Assembly (NCBI GenBank): GCA_914767715.1
Contig: OU612075.1
Coordinates: 4,712,001 to 4,776,000 of the forward strand
Direction: 5' to 3'
Source of the DNA: Membranipora membranacea
Taxonomy: Eukaryota; Bryozoa; Gymnolaemata; Cheilostomatida; Membraniporidae
Length of the DNA stretch: 64,000 bases
The position numbers and the translations under genes are program-made. Below, piece by piece: positions 26,301-38,263 of the stretch. The notes under the pieces are model-generated. The model had not been told where the DNA came from and made no database searches. It saw only the letters and a program-made list of their open reading frames with translations. The stretch's first letter is position 1. The number at the start of each line of letters is the position of its first letter.

Positions 26301-26586
26301 TCAGCACATTGAAGTTAGAAGATGGAGATACCTAGGACACAGCCTAAGGAAGAAGGAATCTCTCCCTCACACCAGTCTCGGATGGGCCCCTGAAGGCACC
26401 CGAAGGAGAGGGCGACCCAATCAGACTTGGCGAAGAACGGCGCTCAAACAGATGAAGGTACACAACATCAAGTCGTGGGCGGAGGCTAGCGAGATGGCTA
26501 GAGATCGAGAAAGATGGAAGGGAAAGGAGAAGGCGATTCTGGCGCAATATTCCACTAGGAGTTCTGCAACATAAGTCAAGTAAGTC
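23346..26586 (+). mobile_element. RTE-like non-LTR retrotransposon, apparently full length
   Basis: The boundaries come from the empty site in B' and the 9-bp duplication. It has a 5' UTR of about 200 bp, one long ORF, and a 3' UTR of only about 12 bp made of AAGTCAAGTAAGTC short repeats, a typical RTE-type 3' end without poly(A). The ORF has no stop or frameshift, so the copy may be competent. Confidence 0.9.
23545..26574 (+). CDS. Endonuclease-reverse transcriptase of RTE-like element, 1009 aa
   Basis: The N-terminal apurinic-type endonuclease shows GAWNVRT (N35), SESRW (E64), CYAPTN, LGDLNAQVG (D171, N173), QIDHLL and YSDHYLIL (H266). The central reverse transcriptase shows KLPKKGDLSK, NWRGITLL, DEEQAGFRSGRSC (about 604-616), FIDFRKAFDS (641-650), GVRQGCVISPLLF (698-710) and catalytic YADD at 742-745, then YLGAKID. 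A C-terminal basic region has RRGRPNQTW. All catalytic residues I can check are present. The protein nicks the target and primes cDNA synthesis on it. The start at 23545 is the first ATG in frame; the next, MYADG at residue 39, lies inside the endonuclease and would be too short. I assign it to RTE because of the single ORF, motif wording and 3' end; a search could place it in a neighbouring clade. Confidence 0.92.
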   Translation: MTGRDQTPREVSVVNLDRSTFLLAPRQLLRVGAWNVRTMYADGRTEQVAREFRRMKLELLGISESRWTREGEERLETGEIVLYSGRQDNQHHQGTALMLTLKARKSLIDWKPINPRLMTARFEGKCTNLSVIVCYAPTNEAEDEKKDEFYMSLQKAKDEVPRHDMLLVLGDLNAQVGTVNIGMEDTLGQHGVGAANDNGERLIQFGRINGMVIGGSIFPHKDIHKLTWRSPRGQLTQIDHLLINRKWRRSLHDVRVMRSADVYSDHYLILGKVRLKLAGKCKAPSLKAKWNRNLLKLTKIKERFTAAMENKFSQLQELPEDTPVNERWTKIKEAYHDVGEEIVGREKRREPVHWMSERSWELIERRQEARRKVLGTHSRRVAACLEEEYKEFAKLVKKSVRKDKRDNIEDMAGTAQEAADMGQMKAVYDITRELSGTRRKSTARLKDKNGQIVVDPKEQAKIWTAHFQEVLNQAEPEDPLDIPSTGTDLEIDDDPPSLSEIEEIIKASRNSKAPGIDELPAEFLRCNSSSCAAELETLFSGIWREEDIPQDWRRGVIIKLPKKGDLSKTTNWRGITLLPYISKIFLKILHHRIAGALEENRSLDEEQAGFRSGRSCTDHIFTLRNIIEQREEWRMPLYVNFIDFRKAFDSIHRESMWKVMKFYGIPDKLITLTRAFYTGYACKMQGGAEDDYFEVKSGVRQGCVISPLLFIMATDFIMKQVQATHRTGLRWNLTTKLNYLAYADDVALFSTTHGGMQTVTDKLITTASKAGLHINEEKTKVLRIHRDGMGPASNNNFTVSNKSLEYVDNFLYLGAKIDASGGAAADVKNRINSATTAFYRLNKVWRSRSMSNHLKFKLYNSNVVSVLLYGCETWRMTKVDMDKLEVFHMNCCRRILKIYWWSKTSNLEVCERSKQKPVSQHIEVRRWRYLGHSLRKKESLPHTSLGWAPEGTRRRGRPNQTWRRTALKQMKVHNIKSWAEASEMARDRERWKGKEKAILAQYSTRSSAT

Positions 26587-27686
26587 ACTTATCATTATTT
26601 TTGCTTCACTCTACTTATCACAGAACACCAGAGCAGTGTGAAAACAAATATTATTAAAACAACTTAATCAAGAGAACAAGCCTCAAGGCAAATAAAATTC
26701 AGGCTCAAAGAACAGTATAGATGATTAACTTCTTTGCAATCAACATTGTACAAATAAAAGGGTGAAATAATTTATGGTTAAATGATTAAACATGGACCAT
26801 GCATAACAGCCATCATAGAAAACAGTATCACTGTTTACCAACATATTTTCACAGATTGCTCAGAGTCCTTGATTTGGGTTCAGCTGCATACATAATATTA
26901 TATTTTTTATAACATATATTAATTCTTATTTTATTATTAATTGATTTTTTTTATTCTTATCACATTATATTCTATTTATTGCTAAGGAGCCGAAGTTTAC
27001 AATTTAATATCAGTTTTCAACTATCCTCCAACAAGATGAGCTTTGATGACTGGTTCGAATTGTTTCTAGCCAGAATATGAAGAACGGTGTTCATATAAGA
27101 AAGAGTTTGTGTGATACCAGAGACTATATATATATATATATATCAACAGTCTCTGGTGGCGCTATGTTCAAAAGAGGCTAAATTCAGAAGCAATACTGAA
27201 GAGTCATTGCAAATGTTGTAGAAAATGGGACAATTTTAGATTGTATTTGAGCAAAACTTCGAATTGAGTTTAGTGTTAAAATAGTGATGGTTTTGTTTGA
27301 CGCAGTAGATCCTGATGCAAATTTGTAACCATAGCCCATCGAATCAATAGACTGCTTTACACCCAATGTAATAAATAAAATGCTTGTATCATGAGTTTGC
27401 ATTATATCATCGATTGCCGATTTTAAAATGAGAATGCATGTGAACATAGCCTCAGAATACAGGTTTTGTACAACATAACTACTGGGGGGTTTTTGAGGTG
27501 ATTCACTTCTCTGCGATCAACATTGCACAATAGTTATGGTACATATTATTTAAATTGAATATTCAATATTTTAATTTATATCGTTGATTTATAATCATAA
27601 ATGATATATTTGATGATTTAATGATATTAAATGAACATATTATATACCTAACAGCTATCATAAAATAATTACTGTTCAATTGACAG

Positions 27687-28090
27687 CAGGGGCGTATATT
27701 CTGAAAAATTTCACTCACTGACTTTTTAGAGATGAGCATAATGATCGGGCACAGCCCGATCCACACGCCGTAAGCGTGGCGGGGAGGGTGTGGGAGGGGC
27801 GCTTAAGCGCCCTCCCACCACGGAAATTTTTGCATGTTGGTAGCAAAATAGTGCAAGCAGAGAGGTGAGCACTGAGCTGTTGGGTACTTTCGGAAAACAA
27901 CTCAATAGCAGTAGAAGATTACGGTAAAAATGCTCCAGTTATAAAGCACCCAATTGAAAAAAAATGACCTTGATGGGATTCGAACCCACAACAATTTTTT
28001 AACAGTGATTATTAGGCAGACGCTCTACACACTGAGCTATTCAGCCACTCACGGAAATCCGTGGGCCGTGAGTGATAATATACGCCACTG
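27687..28090. mobile_element. hAT-like miniature element (404 bp) with internal tRNA-like module
   Basis: Terminal inverted repeats are CAGGGGCGTATATT (left) and CAGTGGCGTATATT (right, read from the other strand). An exact 8-bp duplication ATTGACAG flanks it (27679-27686, 28091-28098). Block A at about 9285 has the unoccupied sequence (ATCGACAG once). The left half carries several perfect hairpins (e.g. GGGCGCTTAAGCGCCC near 27797-27812). The right half, minus strand 28049-27967, reads like a tRNA: TAGCTCAGTGTG (box A) and GGGTTCGAATCCC (box B). Confidence 0.88.
27967..28049 (-). other. tRNA-like sequence inside the hAT-like element
   Basis: The D-arm GCTC...GAGC and a T-arm/box B GTGGGTTCGAATCCCA are clear. 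The region between them is longer than a class I anticodon arm plus variable loop, and the acceptor ends pair at only about five of seven positions. It is therefore a decayed tRNA or SINE head, not a functional tRNA. No isotype is assigned. Confidence 0.6.
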
Positions 28091-30257
28091 ATTGACAGCA
28101 CAATATTGTTACATAGTTTCATAATATTTATCCTTATTTTGTTCTGTCATTCACAAAATTCATGCAATATTCATTCAATTACACGGCAATTTAAAATAAC
28201 AGGCATTCATGGTGTCATACTCCGAGGCTATTTTGAGACCAAAGTGAAATTGAAACCAGCTCAACACGCCAGCATACCAACTGGCAATGTTTTTGATGTA
28301 GGAACATAGACACTCTGTAAGCAATGCGGGTGACAGCCTGACAGTGCAGTCTATCAGAGTGCACAATCATAGAGAGGAAACATCTACAGGAGTTACAAGA
28401 AGAAGAGTCTGCACAGATCCAATACCGGTGCAAGAAGTTTTATGAAGAAGAACCTGTATAGATCCGATACTGGTGCAAGTAAAAATATTCCAGAAGCTTA
28501 AATAATTGTTTGGACTCTCAAACTACACTGAATGAGGCTATATAAAACTGCTGAAGGACAACATGGTCTGCCACACAATAAGTGTGATAGCTTTTATAGG
28601 AGAAAACATAAAGGCTGACTTGTTAGATTGAATCGTTCATTCAGGATATGCAGCATGCGTTTTTGGTGGGAGTTTGGGTGAGGTTACATGCCGGATTCTC
28701 ACTCCCTTTTTTATACTTTTTTCATTTTATTTGTTTATTATTATTTATAATTGATTTTTTATGAAAAATGTTATGTAATTATGGTATATATTTGTCCAAC
28801 ATGTACTTCTTTCCATACTGATTTAACAGAGTGACAGAATCTTTAGGTAATTGAATAATTGAACACATATCACTATCCTTTCGCAGTGTTGGCGTGGATC
28901 GTCGCATTTTGTTGATTGGTGGCTACTGCCGTGCGTTTCTATTTTGAGACGGTAACATCTAAGAATTGAAGATTGAAGCGCTTGAGTTAAGCATAGATTG
29001 GTGGTGCAAAGTGACAAACCTGTAAGCAAAGCAATGTGCATCCTTGTAGGAGTCTGTTTGACTTAAATCCGAAATTTAAATTTTATTTTTTGTTTTATTA
29101 TTTTATTATAGAATAGTGGTAGTGGCGCATAGAGCCTAAAATTGATACGAAATCAAAAAGGGTTTTTCCCAGAATTGTTCAAGAACAGCCAGTGATGATC
29201 ACAAATAGGATCGACAGTAATCATGTTAGGGTGGAACACAACAAATACTTAAAAGTTTTAAAATCAACTCATAATTTATGAGTGTGTAGGACAGTGATGA
29301 TTGAAATAAAACCTGATAATGAAAAGGAAAAATCTGTTACATGTTTAATTTTATAACTGTTATAAACTGCTCATCTCATTCATTTTTATTATATTTGATT
29401 GAATTGTAAAAGATTTTTATATTAATTCATAATTTAAGTGTATGAGGGAAAGCATCAACAAGACATGTGCGTCTAAGAGAAAAAAAATTAATGGCTTTCT
29501 TTCGAGTGATGATCCTTAGAGAGCCGAGAGCTGAAAATCTTGTAACGGCCGATACATACACTCCCCTTGCTGAGGAGCGCTAAGATATTAAATGAGGGCT
29601 TAAAATATTATTCTTAACCTTCAACTTTGAATTTAAACTTAATCTTAATCTTTACCTATAAATTCTTAACATTTAAATATTATTCTTAACCTGTACTATG
29701 AAGTTTACTTTTCCATATTAAATTTTACATTTGATATGTTGAATCGCCTTCTTGGCTCTTTTTTTCTTATGAATGTGGCTGTGTTTCTGATATGATATTT
29801 GTATTCTTTGTCCTTGATTCCTGCTTTCAATTGAGCCATCAAATAACGGAATGACACTTTAGGAATGATATCATCAATCGAAATTTTCACCATAGATCAC
29901 TGAGTGACTCTCAATAACAGTACAGTTTTTGTGTAGACTTGTTAGCATAAGATATTGTGAGAAAAAAAAAGATTATCCTGCAAGATGATGCGGCATGCAT
30001 GGGGCATGCATGGGCGGCAGGCTCACTAACCGCCCTACAAGATCTGCAACTTTGTCACGCAAACTGAAAATATATAATATAAGGGAGTATGAGGCAAAAT
30101 TATGTCTTTTTTTGTCACTTTTTTTCTGCCAAAATGGACACCATTACCATCTGAAAATATTTTACTGAATTTTAGTATTTCGAATTTTAATACCATGCAG
30201 TGGTTTAGTTTTTCCAGGTAGTTCATTATCAAATTATGTTACTCATAATTTATTTTC

Positions 30258-30775
30258 TTTTAGTGTACTGATACTGGAATAATATCTGTGAATGGTGTGG
30301 TTGATCGAGAGAAGGAGTCGGTGATATGTTGGAGGTGAGGGCCAGTGAGGAGAAGCGGAGTACCAGCACTGACAGCTTCGGTTTATGTGAAAGTTGTTGT
30401 CAACGATCTCAACGATAATAGACCTGTATTTACACCAGAGTTCTATAACACTATAGCATCTTTATTTGATACTTGAGAGAGGGCGCTCATGGCTACTATC
30501 AATGCAATGGATATAGCCAATGGCTCTAATGGGCAAGTAGCTTGGTTGAGGACGATAATAACAACTTCATGATAGATGAAAAATCAGGGGAGATAACATC
30601 TGTTAAGGGTGCAGTCAACAATCCAGGGGATATAATAGTTCTAAAAGCAATGGCTACAGATAAAGGAGACCCAATTAGTTTGAGCAGAACTCACACTACA
30701 ATAAGGGTTGATGTCATCGATGCATCTGAAGCGCTTATCAAACTTGATGTGGTTATCGTATCTTTTAGTGAAATT
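30258..30775 (+). pseudogene. Cadherin-repeat exon relic, most complete copy
   Basis: After the acceptor-like TTTTCTTTTAG come DTGIISVNGVVDREKES, VPALTASVYVKVVVNDLNDN, RPVFTPEFYNT, a TGA near 30475, NAMDIANGSNGQ, and after a frame shift an open frame (30542-30823) with NFMIDEKSGEITSVKGAV, MATDKGDPISLSRTHT and VDVIDASEALIKLD. This spans almost one and a half cadherin repeats with the DxNDNxPxF calcium site intact, but two frame breaks and one stop make it a pseudogene as it stands. Confidence 0.75.
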
Positions 30776-30933
30776 TCAAATTCCACATCTTCCACTGATA
30801 GTCCCCTCAATTATGTGGCATAGAGAAAATGCACCATGCTTAATATTTTACATCATTTTAATCTTTGAACTTTATTGCAAGGCAATGTAGTGGTTTGGTT
30901 TTTCCAGCTAGGTCGTTATTAAATTTTGTTACT

Positions 30934-31068
30934 CAGAAGAGATATACACCCGAGGGTGCTTGAGCTGAAGCAATCAACCTTGAATGCTCCTCCTATGGGT
31001 TTGAACCCACAACTCCTGCGGCACCAACATGCTCACTAACCAATTGTGCCATATCACCATACCCATTG
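30934..31068 (-). mobile_element. tRNA-derived SINE, second family (copy in A')
   Basis: Same insert as 11395-11540, with an internal deletion that brings GGCACCAA next to CATGCTCACTAACC. Box A and box B remain recognisable on the minus strand. Confidence 0.55.
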
Positions 31069-31103
31069 AGTAGTATTTCAACAGGCATATATTTGTTGCA
31101 ATA

Positions 31104-31448
31104 ATCAGTAATAAAAAGCTCAAATGTAAGAACCTCGATGAGCTGTACCAGGAACTTTTTAAAAGTAAATGTCTGCATACCTATACTAGCCTCGATCCAC
31201 CAATTGAGCTAGTAAGACTGCACTCTGGTAGATTCTGTATTCCCAAGCAGCGAGTAAACATTCGTAAAAACTGTTTCCGAACAGAGTGTGCTCGGCTGCT
31301 TATTTCCATCTTATAAGTTAGACGTTTTATAGATACTTTTTATATTTTTTATTTATAATTTATTTTATATTTTTTGGCATCACAGAGCAAAACAACAATG
31401 AATTTTATCAAGTATTGATAACAATACAATATACATACATACATAAAT
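31104..31448 (+). mobile_element. 3' end of a non-LTR retrotransposon
   Basis: It is absent from block A, where AATAATCAG continues directly into GAATATTTCAGGTGAG (about 11575-11595). It holds an open C-terminal reading frame (KKLKCKNLDELYQELF..., later RVNIRKNCFRTECARLL, stop TAA at about 31315). After that comes a T-rich 3' UTR and a tail of TACA repeats. Heavy 5' truncation plus a microsatellite tail is typical of CR1/L2-type insertions. The parent family is not recognised. Confidence 0.6.
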
Positions 31449-31649
31449 TTCAGGTGAGAAGACAAGGCACAGGACACGAAAGTGTATCCAAAGAGTACAG
31501 TAGAAATTTTACACAAGATTTGTCGTAAATTTCGATTAATAATAATGATTAGATCTACAAATTGTTCTTTGACTCTAACAGCCCATATATATGCCAGAGA
31601 GGCTTGCTATCATACAGTCCCTTTTTTTACTACATTTAATTATCAGCTT

Positions 31650-32080
31650 CGATGTTGTTTGATATTATGTGAAAATTTACATCGATGACCTCAACGATGA
31701 TAGATCTGTGTTTACAACATAAAACAATAAAATGTCCTTAACTGATACTCCAGAGAGAGTGCAATGGCTACTATAAAAGCAGTAGCTATAGACAATGGCT
31801 CTAAAGGATAAGCATCTTACAGCTTGGTCGAGGACGATAATGACTGACAACTTCCTGATAGATGAAAAATCAGGGGAGATAACATCTGTTAAGGGAGCAG
31901 TCATCAATCACAGAGAGATCAAAGTTCTAAAAGCACAGACTACGGATCAAGGAGACCCGATTAGATTGAGCAGAACTCACACTAAAATAAGGGTTGACGT
32001 CATCGATGCATCTGAGGTGCTTATCAAACTTGATAAGGTCATCATATCTTCTTTTGGTAAAAGTTTGACAGGTTAATAAT
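31650..32080 (+). pseudogene. Cadherin-repeat relic (copy of 12690-13095)
   Basis: DDLNDDRSVF, then frame-shifted sequence with a TAA near 31808, then an open frame 31795-32076 containing NFLIDEKSGEITSVKGAVIN, TTDQGDPIRLSRTHTKIRVD and IDASEVLIKLD. Confidence 0.7.
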
Positions 32081-35000
32081 TGATGCAATAGAAAATTCTA
32101 CATCTGCCACTGATAATATCCTCACATATGTGAAAACAAATATCAAGAAGATTTAAACCAAGAGGACAAGCCTCAGAGCACAAGAAAACCTTCACAGAAA
32201 AAGTAGAGGTGATGAGGTGATTCACTTCTTTGTGATAAACATTGTTCAAATTTGAGGGTTAAATATATACAATAGTTGAATGATATTAAAATGGACCATG
32301 CTATATACCCAGCATAGAAATCGGTTCAGATGCTTATATAATATTATATTGTATTATAACATATTGTATTATACATTCTATAATATCATTATTTAATTCT
32401 CCTCATTCTACATTTCTACTATGTGTTTTTTTCGTTATTCCATATTTGTCACATAGTTAATATCAATGACATAAACAAGCAAAATAAAGAAAAAAACATC
32501 CAACACCATCTGGCAAGTTCCTCTAATGATAGCATTCTAAATTAAGTGAGAACAAACATCAGGAATATATATAAACCAAGAGGACAAGCCTCAGGGCCCA
32601 GAAGATATACCCTGAAAGAACAGCAGGGGAGATGAAGTGGTGTACTTCTTTGGGATCGCCTTTGTATAGACTGGAGGGTGTAAATTTCAATAGTTTAATA
32701 ATATTAAAAGTGAACTCGCCTCGAATTGGTTCCAGGCGACACTACAATATACAATGTTTGGGTTCAAAACAGCTTGTATGGTAATACACTTTCACCAAGG
32801 TCATAAAAACTAGTTTGTTGTCTTGAATTTTACCCTTGCTATTACTAGCTGGTGTGTCATGTCTTTGAACATTGACCTAAGAGTTGGTCAGCAGGCTATC
32901 TGACCGTCCCTTTGTTATCTTTTAGCTCATTTGGGTTTTATTTACATCGACATATTCTTTTTAGATTTGACGAGGTGATTACTTTTCTGTGACCAATATC
33001 GTACAGATCAAAGGGTGTAGTATTTAATGATTCTATGATATTGAATAATTTATATACCTAACAGGCAGCATAATATTGTTACTGTTTACTGATTTGTGTT
33101 TCATAATATTGATCCTTACTTTTTTGTCATTCACAAAATTTATGCATCATTCATTCAATTACACGGCAATTTAAAATTACAGGCATTCATAGTGTCATGC
33201 CCCGAGGCTATTTTGAGACTCAAACATGCCAGCACACTGACAATGTTTTTGGTGAAGGAATATAGACACTCTGTAAGCAATGTGGGTGACAGTCTAACAG
33301 GGCAGTCTTTCTTAGAGGGAACATCTACAGAAGTTTTATGAAGAAGAACCTGTATAGATCCGATACTGGTGCAAGTAAAAATCTTCCAGAAGCTTAAATG
33401 ATTGTTTGGACTCTCAAACGACACTGTTTGTTAAAGCTGGACTGTACCATGACATTCCTGGACGAGGCTATATTAAACAGATGAAGGACAAAACGGTCTG
33501 CCACACAACCAGTGTGATAGCTTTTATCATTTGTATTTTATACTATATAATTCATATTACATAATATGGAATAAAACATATTGGTTGATGAGTTTTATTA
33601 AATTCTTTGTTCAGGATATGCAGCATGTAACTTTTGGTGGGAGTTTAGGTGAGCTGACATGCCGGATTACTATTACTCTTTTTTTAACTTTTTTTATTTA
33701 TTCATTTAGTATTTCGAATTAATTATTTTAAAAAAGTGTTATGTTATTATAGTATACATATATTTGTCCAACATGTACTTCTTTCCATACGACTTAACAG
33801 AACAACAGAATCAATAGTGAAATATTGTTTTTGACTGGAACTGACATAACTATTCTTTCCGCAGTGTGGCTGTGTGGTTGTGGGATTTTATGCATCAGTG
33901 GCTACGGCTACACATTTTTATTTTGAGGTGGTAACACCTCCGAATGAAAAATAGAGGCCCATGTGTTGAGCTTTTGATCGGGGATGCAAGGTGAGGTTGA
34001 TATGCATATTCAAATTTTCTATGAACTAGATCTTCCATCGATTAATTGTTAACAAATCTATCAATCTTCATTATATACATTGACTGAGGCCTGAATGAAC
34101 CTGCCACTTTGAAATTCAGCTGTGAGTCAGGGTCAGGTCACCCATTATAGGTAAACACACATGGCCTGTCTGCATAGCGTTTAAGATTAAGATATTTTGT
34201 GTATAAGAGTTATGTGTCCTGTTTGTATTGTTTATAAAAAATCTTTGGAATCCCAAGTGGGTTGGCCCACCGGAAAATATCAACAAATGACGTCATAGCG
34301 AGTTAATTAGGGAAAAGATGAGAGTTGAAACTGTACACAATAATAACAGCAAATTTATGGCTGCTCCAGATAGTGTCTTGCTAATCGCCCTATCAATCAC
34401 AATGTGTCAAACATCGATCATCTAAAACAACAAATTATGCAATGTCAGACATAAAGGATTATGTTAATACTGGTGAGTTACATAACCTAACTAAACAGAA
34501 TAATAGAGCAAGAAAGGGCATATGCCTCTATAAAAGTTGCTTAACAATGACATATATAAGATATGTGGATGAAAAAGTCTTTTAATAAAAACTGAACATC
34601 TTGTGTTAAAGAAACCTAATCACTCTGGTTAAACTCTTGTTCCGACTCCCAATAGGGTTAAACCACAAGAGGTCATTTGCATAAAATCCTTTTAGCAAAG
34701 CAATGAGTACCCTTCCTTGTAGGAGTCTGTACAACTAAAATCCTAAATCTGAATTTTATTTACTGTTTTATTAATTAGAAAGAATAGTGATTGTGACACA
34801 CAGAGCCTAACATTGATACAAAATCAAATTGGATTTTTCCCGAGTGTAGTGCCAGGTGAACCAGTGATGGTCACAAAAAGGATCGACAGTAATTTTATTA
34901 GGGTGGAAATACAGTGAATAGTTAAATTATTTTAATATCAATTTTATTCTAATTAATAATTATTGATAATTAATTCAATAAATTAATTATTTAAAATGAC

Positions 35001-37669
35001 TTATTAAATATTAATTATCAATTTCAATATTAATTTTTATACTGAAAATTTTGTTTTAATTAGTTTAATATAGTTTCAATATTAACCCATAATTTATGAG
35101 TGTGTGGGTAAGTGATAATTGAATTTCCACTTGATATTAAACAAGAAAAATCTGTTACATCCTATGTTAAAATTTATAGCTGTTATAAACAGTTATCTCA
35201 TTCATCAAACCTCTTTTTTTATTTAATTAATTTTTTTTATTTTATCTCATTTTATTTCATTTTCTTATCCTCATAGTGTAATACTGCATTGAACCCACAA
35301 TGGCACCTGTTAGGGTGAAAGCACGGTGTATTGCAAAAAGTTTTAATATTAATCCATAATTTTATGTGTCTGAGGGGAAAAGCACTCAACAAAATTGAAA
35401 TCCAACCTGATAATAATTTAATGATACACTGACTAGCTTATCGAGAAATGAAGGGGCAAATACTTAGAGGAGAATGAATACCTTGATCACTGTAAATCAG
35501 TAAAAAGGTCAGACATTTAACTCTACTATGAAGGTGGGTGGGTAGTGAGTACATACCCACGCCCAAAAATCAGAGCCAACACATTGGCGAGTCACAATAA
35601 CATCCCGCTGTCCTGCTCAATCAAACAAAGAAGAAAAGCTTTTCACAATGAAAAATAAAAGGCAGCATCAATCAACCATCTGTGATATTGTTCAAGGAAG
35701 AAAAAGAAACTGTCTTTTTACCCATTAAGGAATATGAAACCAAACCAACCATCCAACCAAACCAACACACATGTCATCATCTGGTTTAAAACCAATCAAA
35801 AAAAGTGTAATCAAGAAGCACTGTTTGGTGTAACCAACAAGACAAAAAAAGGAAAAGAACATTTAAAAAAACTAGGGAAAAACTTCTGATTACCTGCAAA
35901 ACAACAAAATTATAGTACTCGTTACAACCAGAGACATGCCAAGTAATACCTTGTGCAAGTTGCACAGAAACAAACCTTAGTGGAAAATCGAGGCTAACCC
36001 CCGGTCATTTGAGATGGTAAGCATTTAACTGAATGGGCAAGGCTTACCACCCACAACCATCAGCTCTGCTGGCAAAGATATAGGGGTTATGGAATTTCCA
36101 GGGCTGTATGCCCTCAATATAAAAATATTTGTGAGGTATACAGACATGCAGTAAATTTGATGTACAATGATGACACTCACAGACTAGGAGTTTGTACCTA
36201 CATTACGAACAAAAACAGTTTGCTGGATGCAAGCAGACAGCACAGTATTTTTTGCAAATATATATTCAGACGACAAGGCCTGACATTGGTGGGAAGTTCA
36301 TGAACTATCCTCTATAAGCTCCCTTCCTTCTCAATAGCTGGCTAGTATATACGTCAATTTACTGAGAAAGTCAATTACCTTACTTACTTTCGACGATCAG
36401 TCACTTGACTTTTGTGTATATATGTCACGACAGCTTACTGACAGACTGACAGACAGATAGAACCCAAAATATGAACAAGCTCTTCTATCTCAGTCAGTAC
36501 TTGGTAAATGGAAATCTGACAATAGGAATAAGCTGACTCTTACTGCATGCTAACTATTTGTATAAATATGTAATATTTCATTTGTCAAAACTATGATGCA
36601 AATATTAGTATTGTTAAAGTCTTTTCATTTACGATAGCAAATTCAGACTATGGAATGTCAAATAACTCACTCAGAGTTCTGACGATCAGCAGCTTTACTA
36701 TATATGTCACAACAGCTTACACCCTCTTCTTCATGATGAAGAGTGACCTCAGAATGTTGTTCTGCCATGCACAAACCCTACTTGCCTATTCTAACTTGTC
36801 CTTTAGGTGAGATAATTAAGCAAAATGTTACCCGTATTGAAGAATTTACATCGAGCCAATATAAATAACATGATGTGTATGACATTCTTTGAGCATTGTT
36901 TGTCTTAACTACATACATGTTTTATCAAGTCAAAGTTATCATCACGTTAATTTAAGTGTCTGTTTGCTAAGGTTTAGAAAATAAAGGAATTGACATTATA
37001 AACATAAGAAAGCCAGTCAAAACACAAGTGTTGTTGAAAAGTGTGATGGACAATTGAATATTGCCAACAGCCTCAAATCAAAGCCTGAAAGCAAAGCGTC
37101 TGGCAACTTAATGATCTGGACATCTTAACATTTCTATCTTTCAATCGCTTCAAAATGCATTATGCTTTATATTTTAAGCTGTTTTAATCGCTGAACCTTT
37201 AATATTTTATATCCAATCTCGATATTAGTAACATCTACTTATCATTTCTTTGCTGTACTCTACTTAGCACAGAACACCAGTGCAGTGTGACAATGTCACA
37301 CACGGAGAACATCAAGAGCATTGAGATATACAGATGTAAGGAAGGGAGTAAGATGCAAAATGTTAACCTGCTATACTGGACAGTTTTTTTCTGCCAACAT
37401 GGACATTATTAATGACTGAAAATATTTTACAGAATTTTGATGTGATTTTGAACTTTTTGTATGCGATGTAGCAGTTTGAAGGTTCCAGCTGGTTCATTAT
37501 TAAATTATGTTACTCATTTTTCCTTTGAGTAATATTTCAACAGGCAAATAATTAATAGGAAGCAATATGAAGTCATGTACCACATCTGTCCCTGCCAGTA
37601 TCCTCAATAATGTGATATAGAAACAGAACATCAGGATCTTTCCAGTAAGCTAAGCTATGAGATTTCCGG

Positions 37670-37800
37670 GGGAGTAAGAGGGGAAATAGCTGTGTCTGTT
37701 GAAAGTTTTTTTGTTTCTGTCCACTTTGGTGATGGAAAAAATTGGGCCCAAAGTCAACACATGCTATGATAAAAGCTATCAACAGCTGCACAGGGAGAAA
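37670..37800 (+). pseudogene. Mutator-like transposase relic, short piece
   Basis: IAVSVESFFVSVHFGDGKN is followed, after a shift, by AINSCTGR. It is aligned with the DxRYN-to-SCTG segment of the other copies. Confidence 0.35.
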
Positions 37801-38159
37801 TTATAATAATTTATTCAGTTGTTGTTTCATCATTTGAGGCGGTAACACTCTGAATAGAAAATTGAATCTTAGATCGGAGATGCAGGGTAACGTTAACATG
37901 CAGATTCAAATTTTGAATGATCTAGATTTTTCATCAAAGATTTGTTAACTGAACTATGAATTCTCATGATATAGGGGTGTGATCACACATTCTACCACTA
38001 CGAGGGAGTTCAGTGCTGCAAGTACTCTCAATTATGTGGCATAGAGAAAGTGTGTTATGCTAAATATTTTACATTATTTTAATCTTTGAACTTTATTGCA
38101 AGGCAATGTAGTGGTTTGGTTATTTCAGCTAGGTCGTTATTAAATTATGTAACTCAGAA

Positions 38160-38262
38160 GAGGTATACATCCGAGGGTGCTTGGGCTGAAGCAATCAACC
38201 TTCAATGCTGGCCCAATGGGTTTGAACCCACAACTCCTGCGGCACCAATCCCCGGCAATAAT
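38160..38262 (-). mobile_element. tRNA-derived SINE remnant, second family
   Basis: It matches the box B half of 11395-11540 and ends at about 38262, where a U2-like sequence begins instead of the SINE box A half. Confidence 0.5.
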
Positions 38263-38263
38263 G

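Larger units (their letters stand above)
18423..26636. repeat. Array block B (copy 1), including an RTE insertion
   Basis: 18423-20570 matches 41401-43525, and 22580-23345 plus 26587-26636 matches 48705-49505, same orientation. Positions 20571-22579 have no counterpart in B', where a retrotransposon stands instead; they resemble part of block A (about 14750-17530) more loosely. Apart from the relics and the RTE listed separately, I find no gene here; 19985-23345 is AT-rich spacer. Confidence 0.8.
26637..37228. repeat. Array block A' (copy 2)
   Basis: It is a direct-orientation copy of 6934-18236, separated by about 19.7 kb. Private to this copy are the hAT-like element 27687-28090, a roughly 60-bp local duplication near 28430-28490 and the retrotransposon tail 31104-31448. 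It keeps sequence deleted from copy A at about 29270-29695, 30580-30850 and 32485-32590. The stretch 32090-37228 contains no gene I can recognise. Confidence 0.85.

Noticed and set aside
23629-26595. Many short minus-strand frames across the RTE element
   Set aside because: They are antisense shadows of the 1009-codon ORF.
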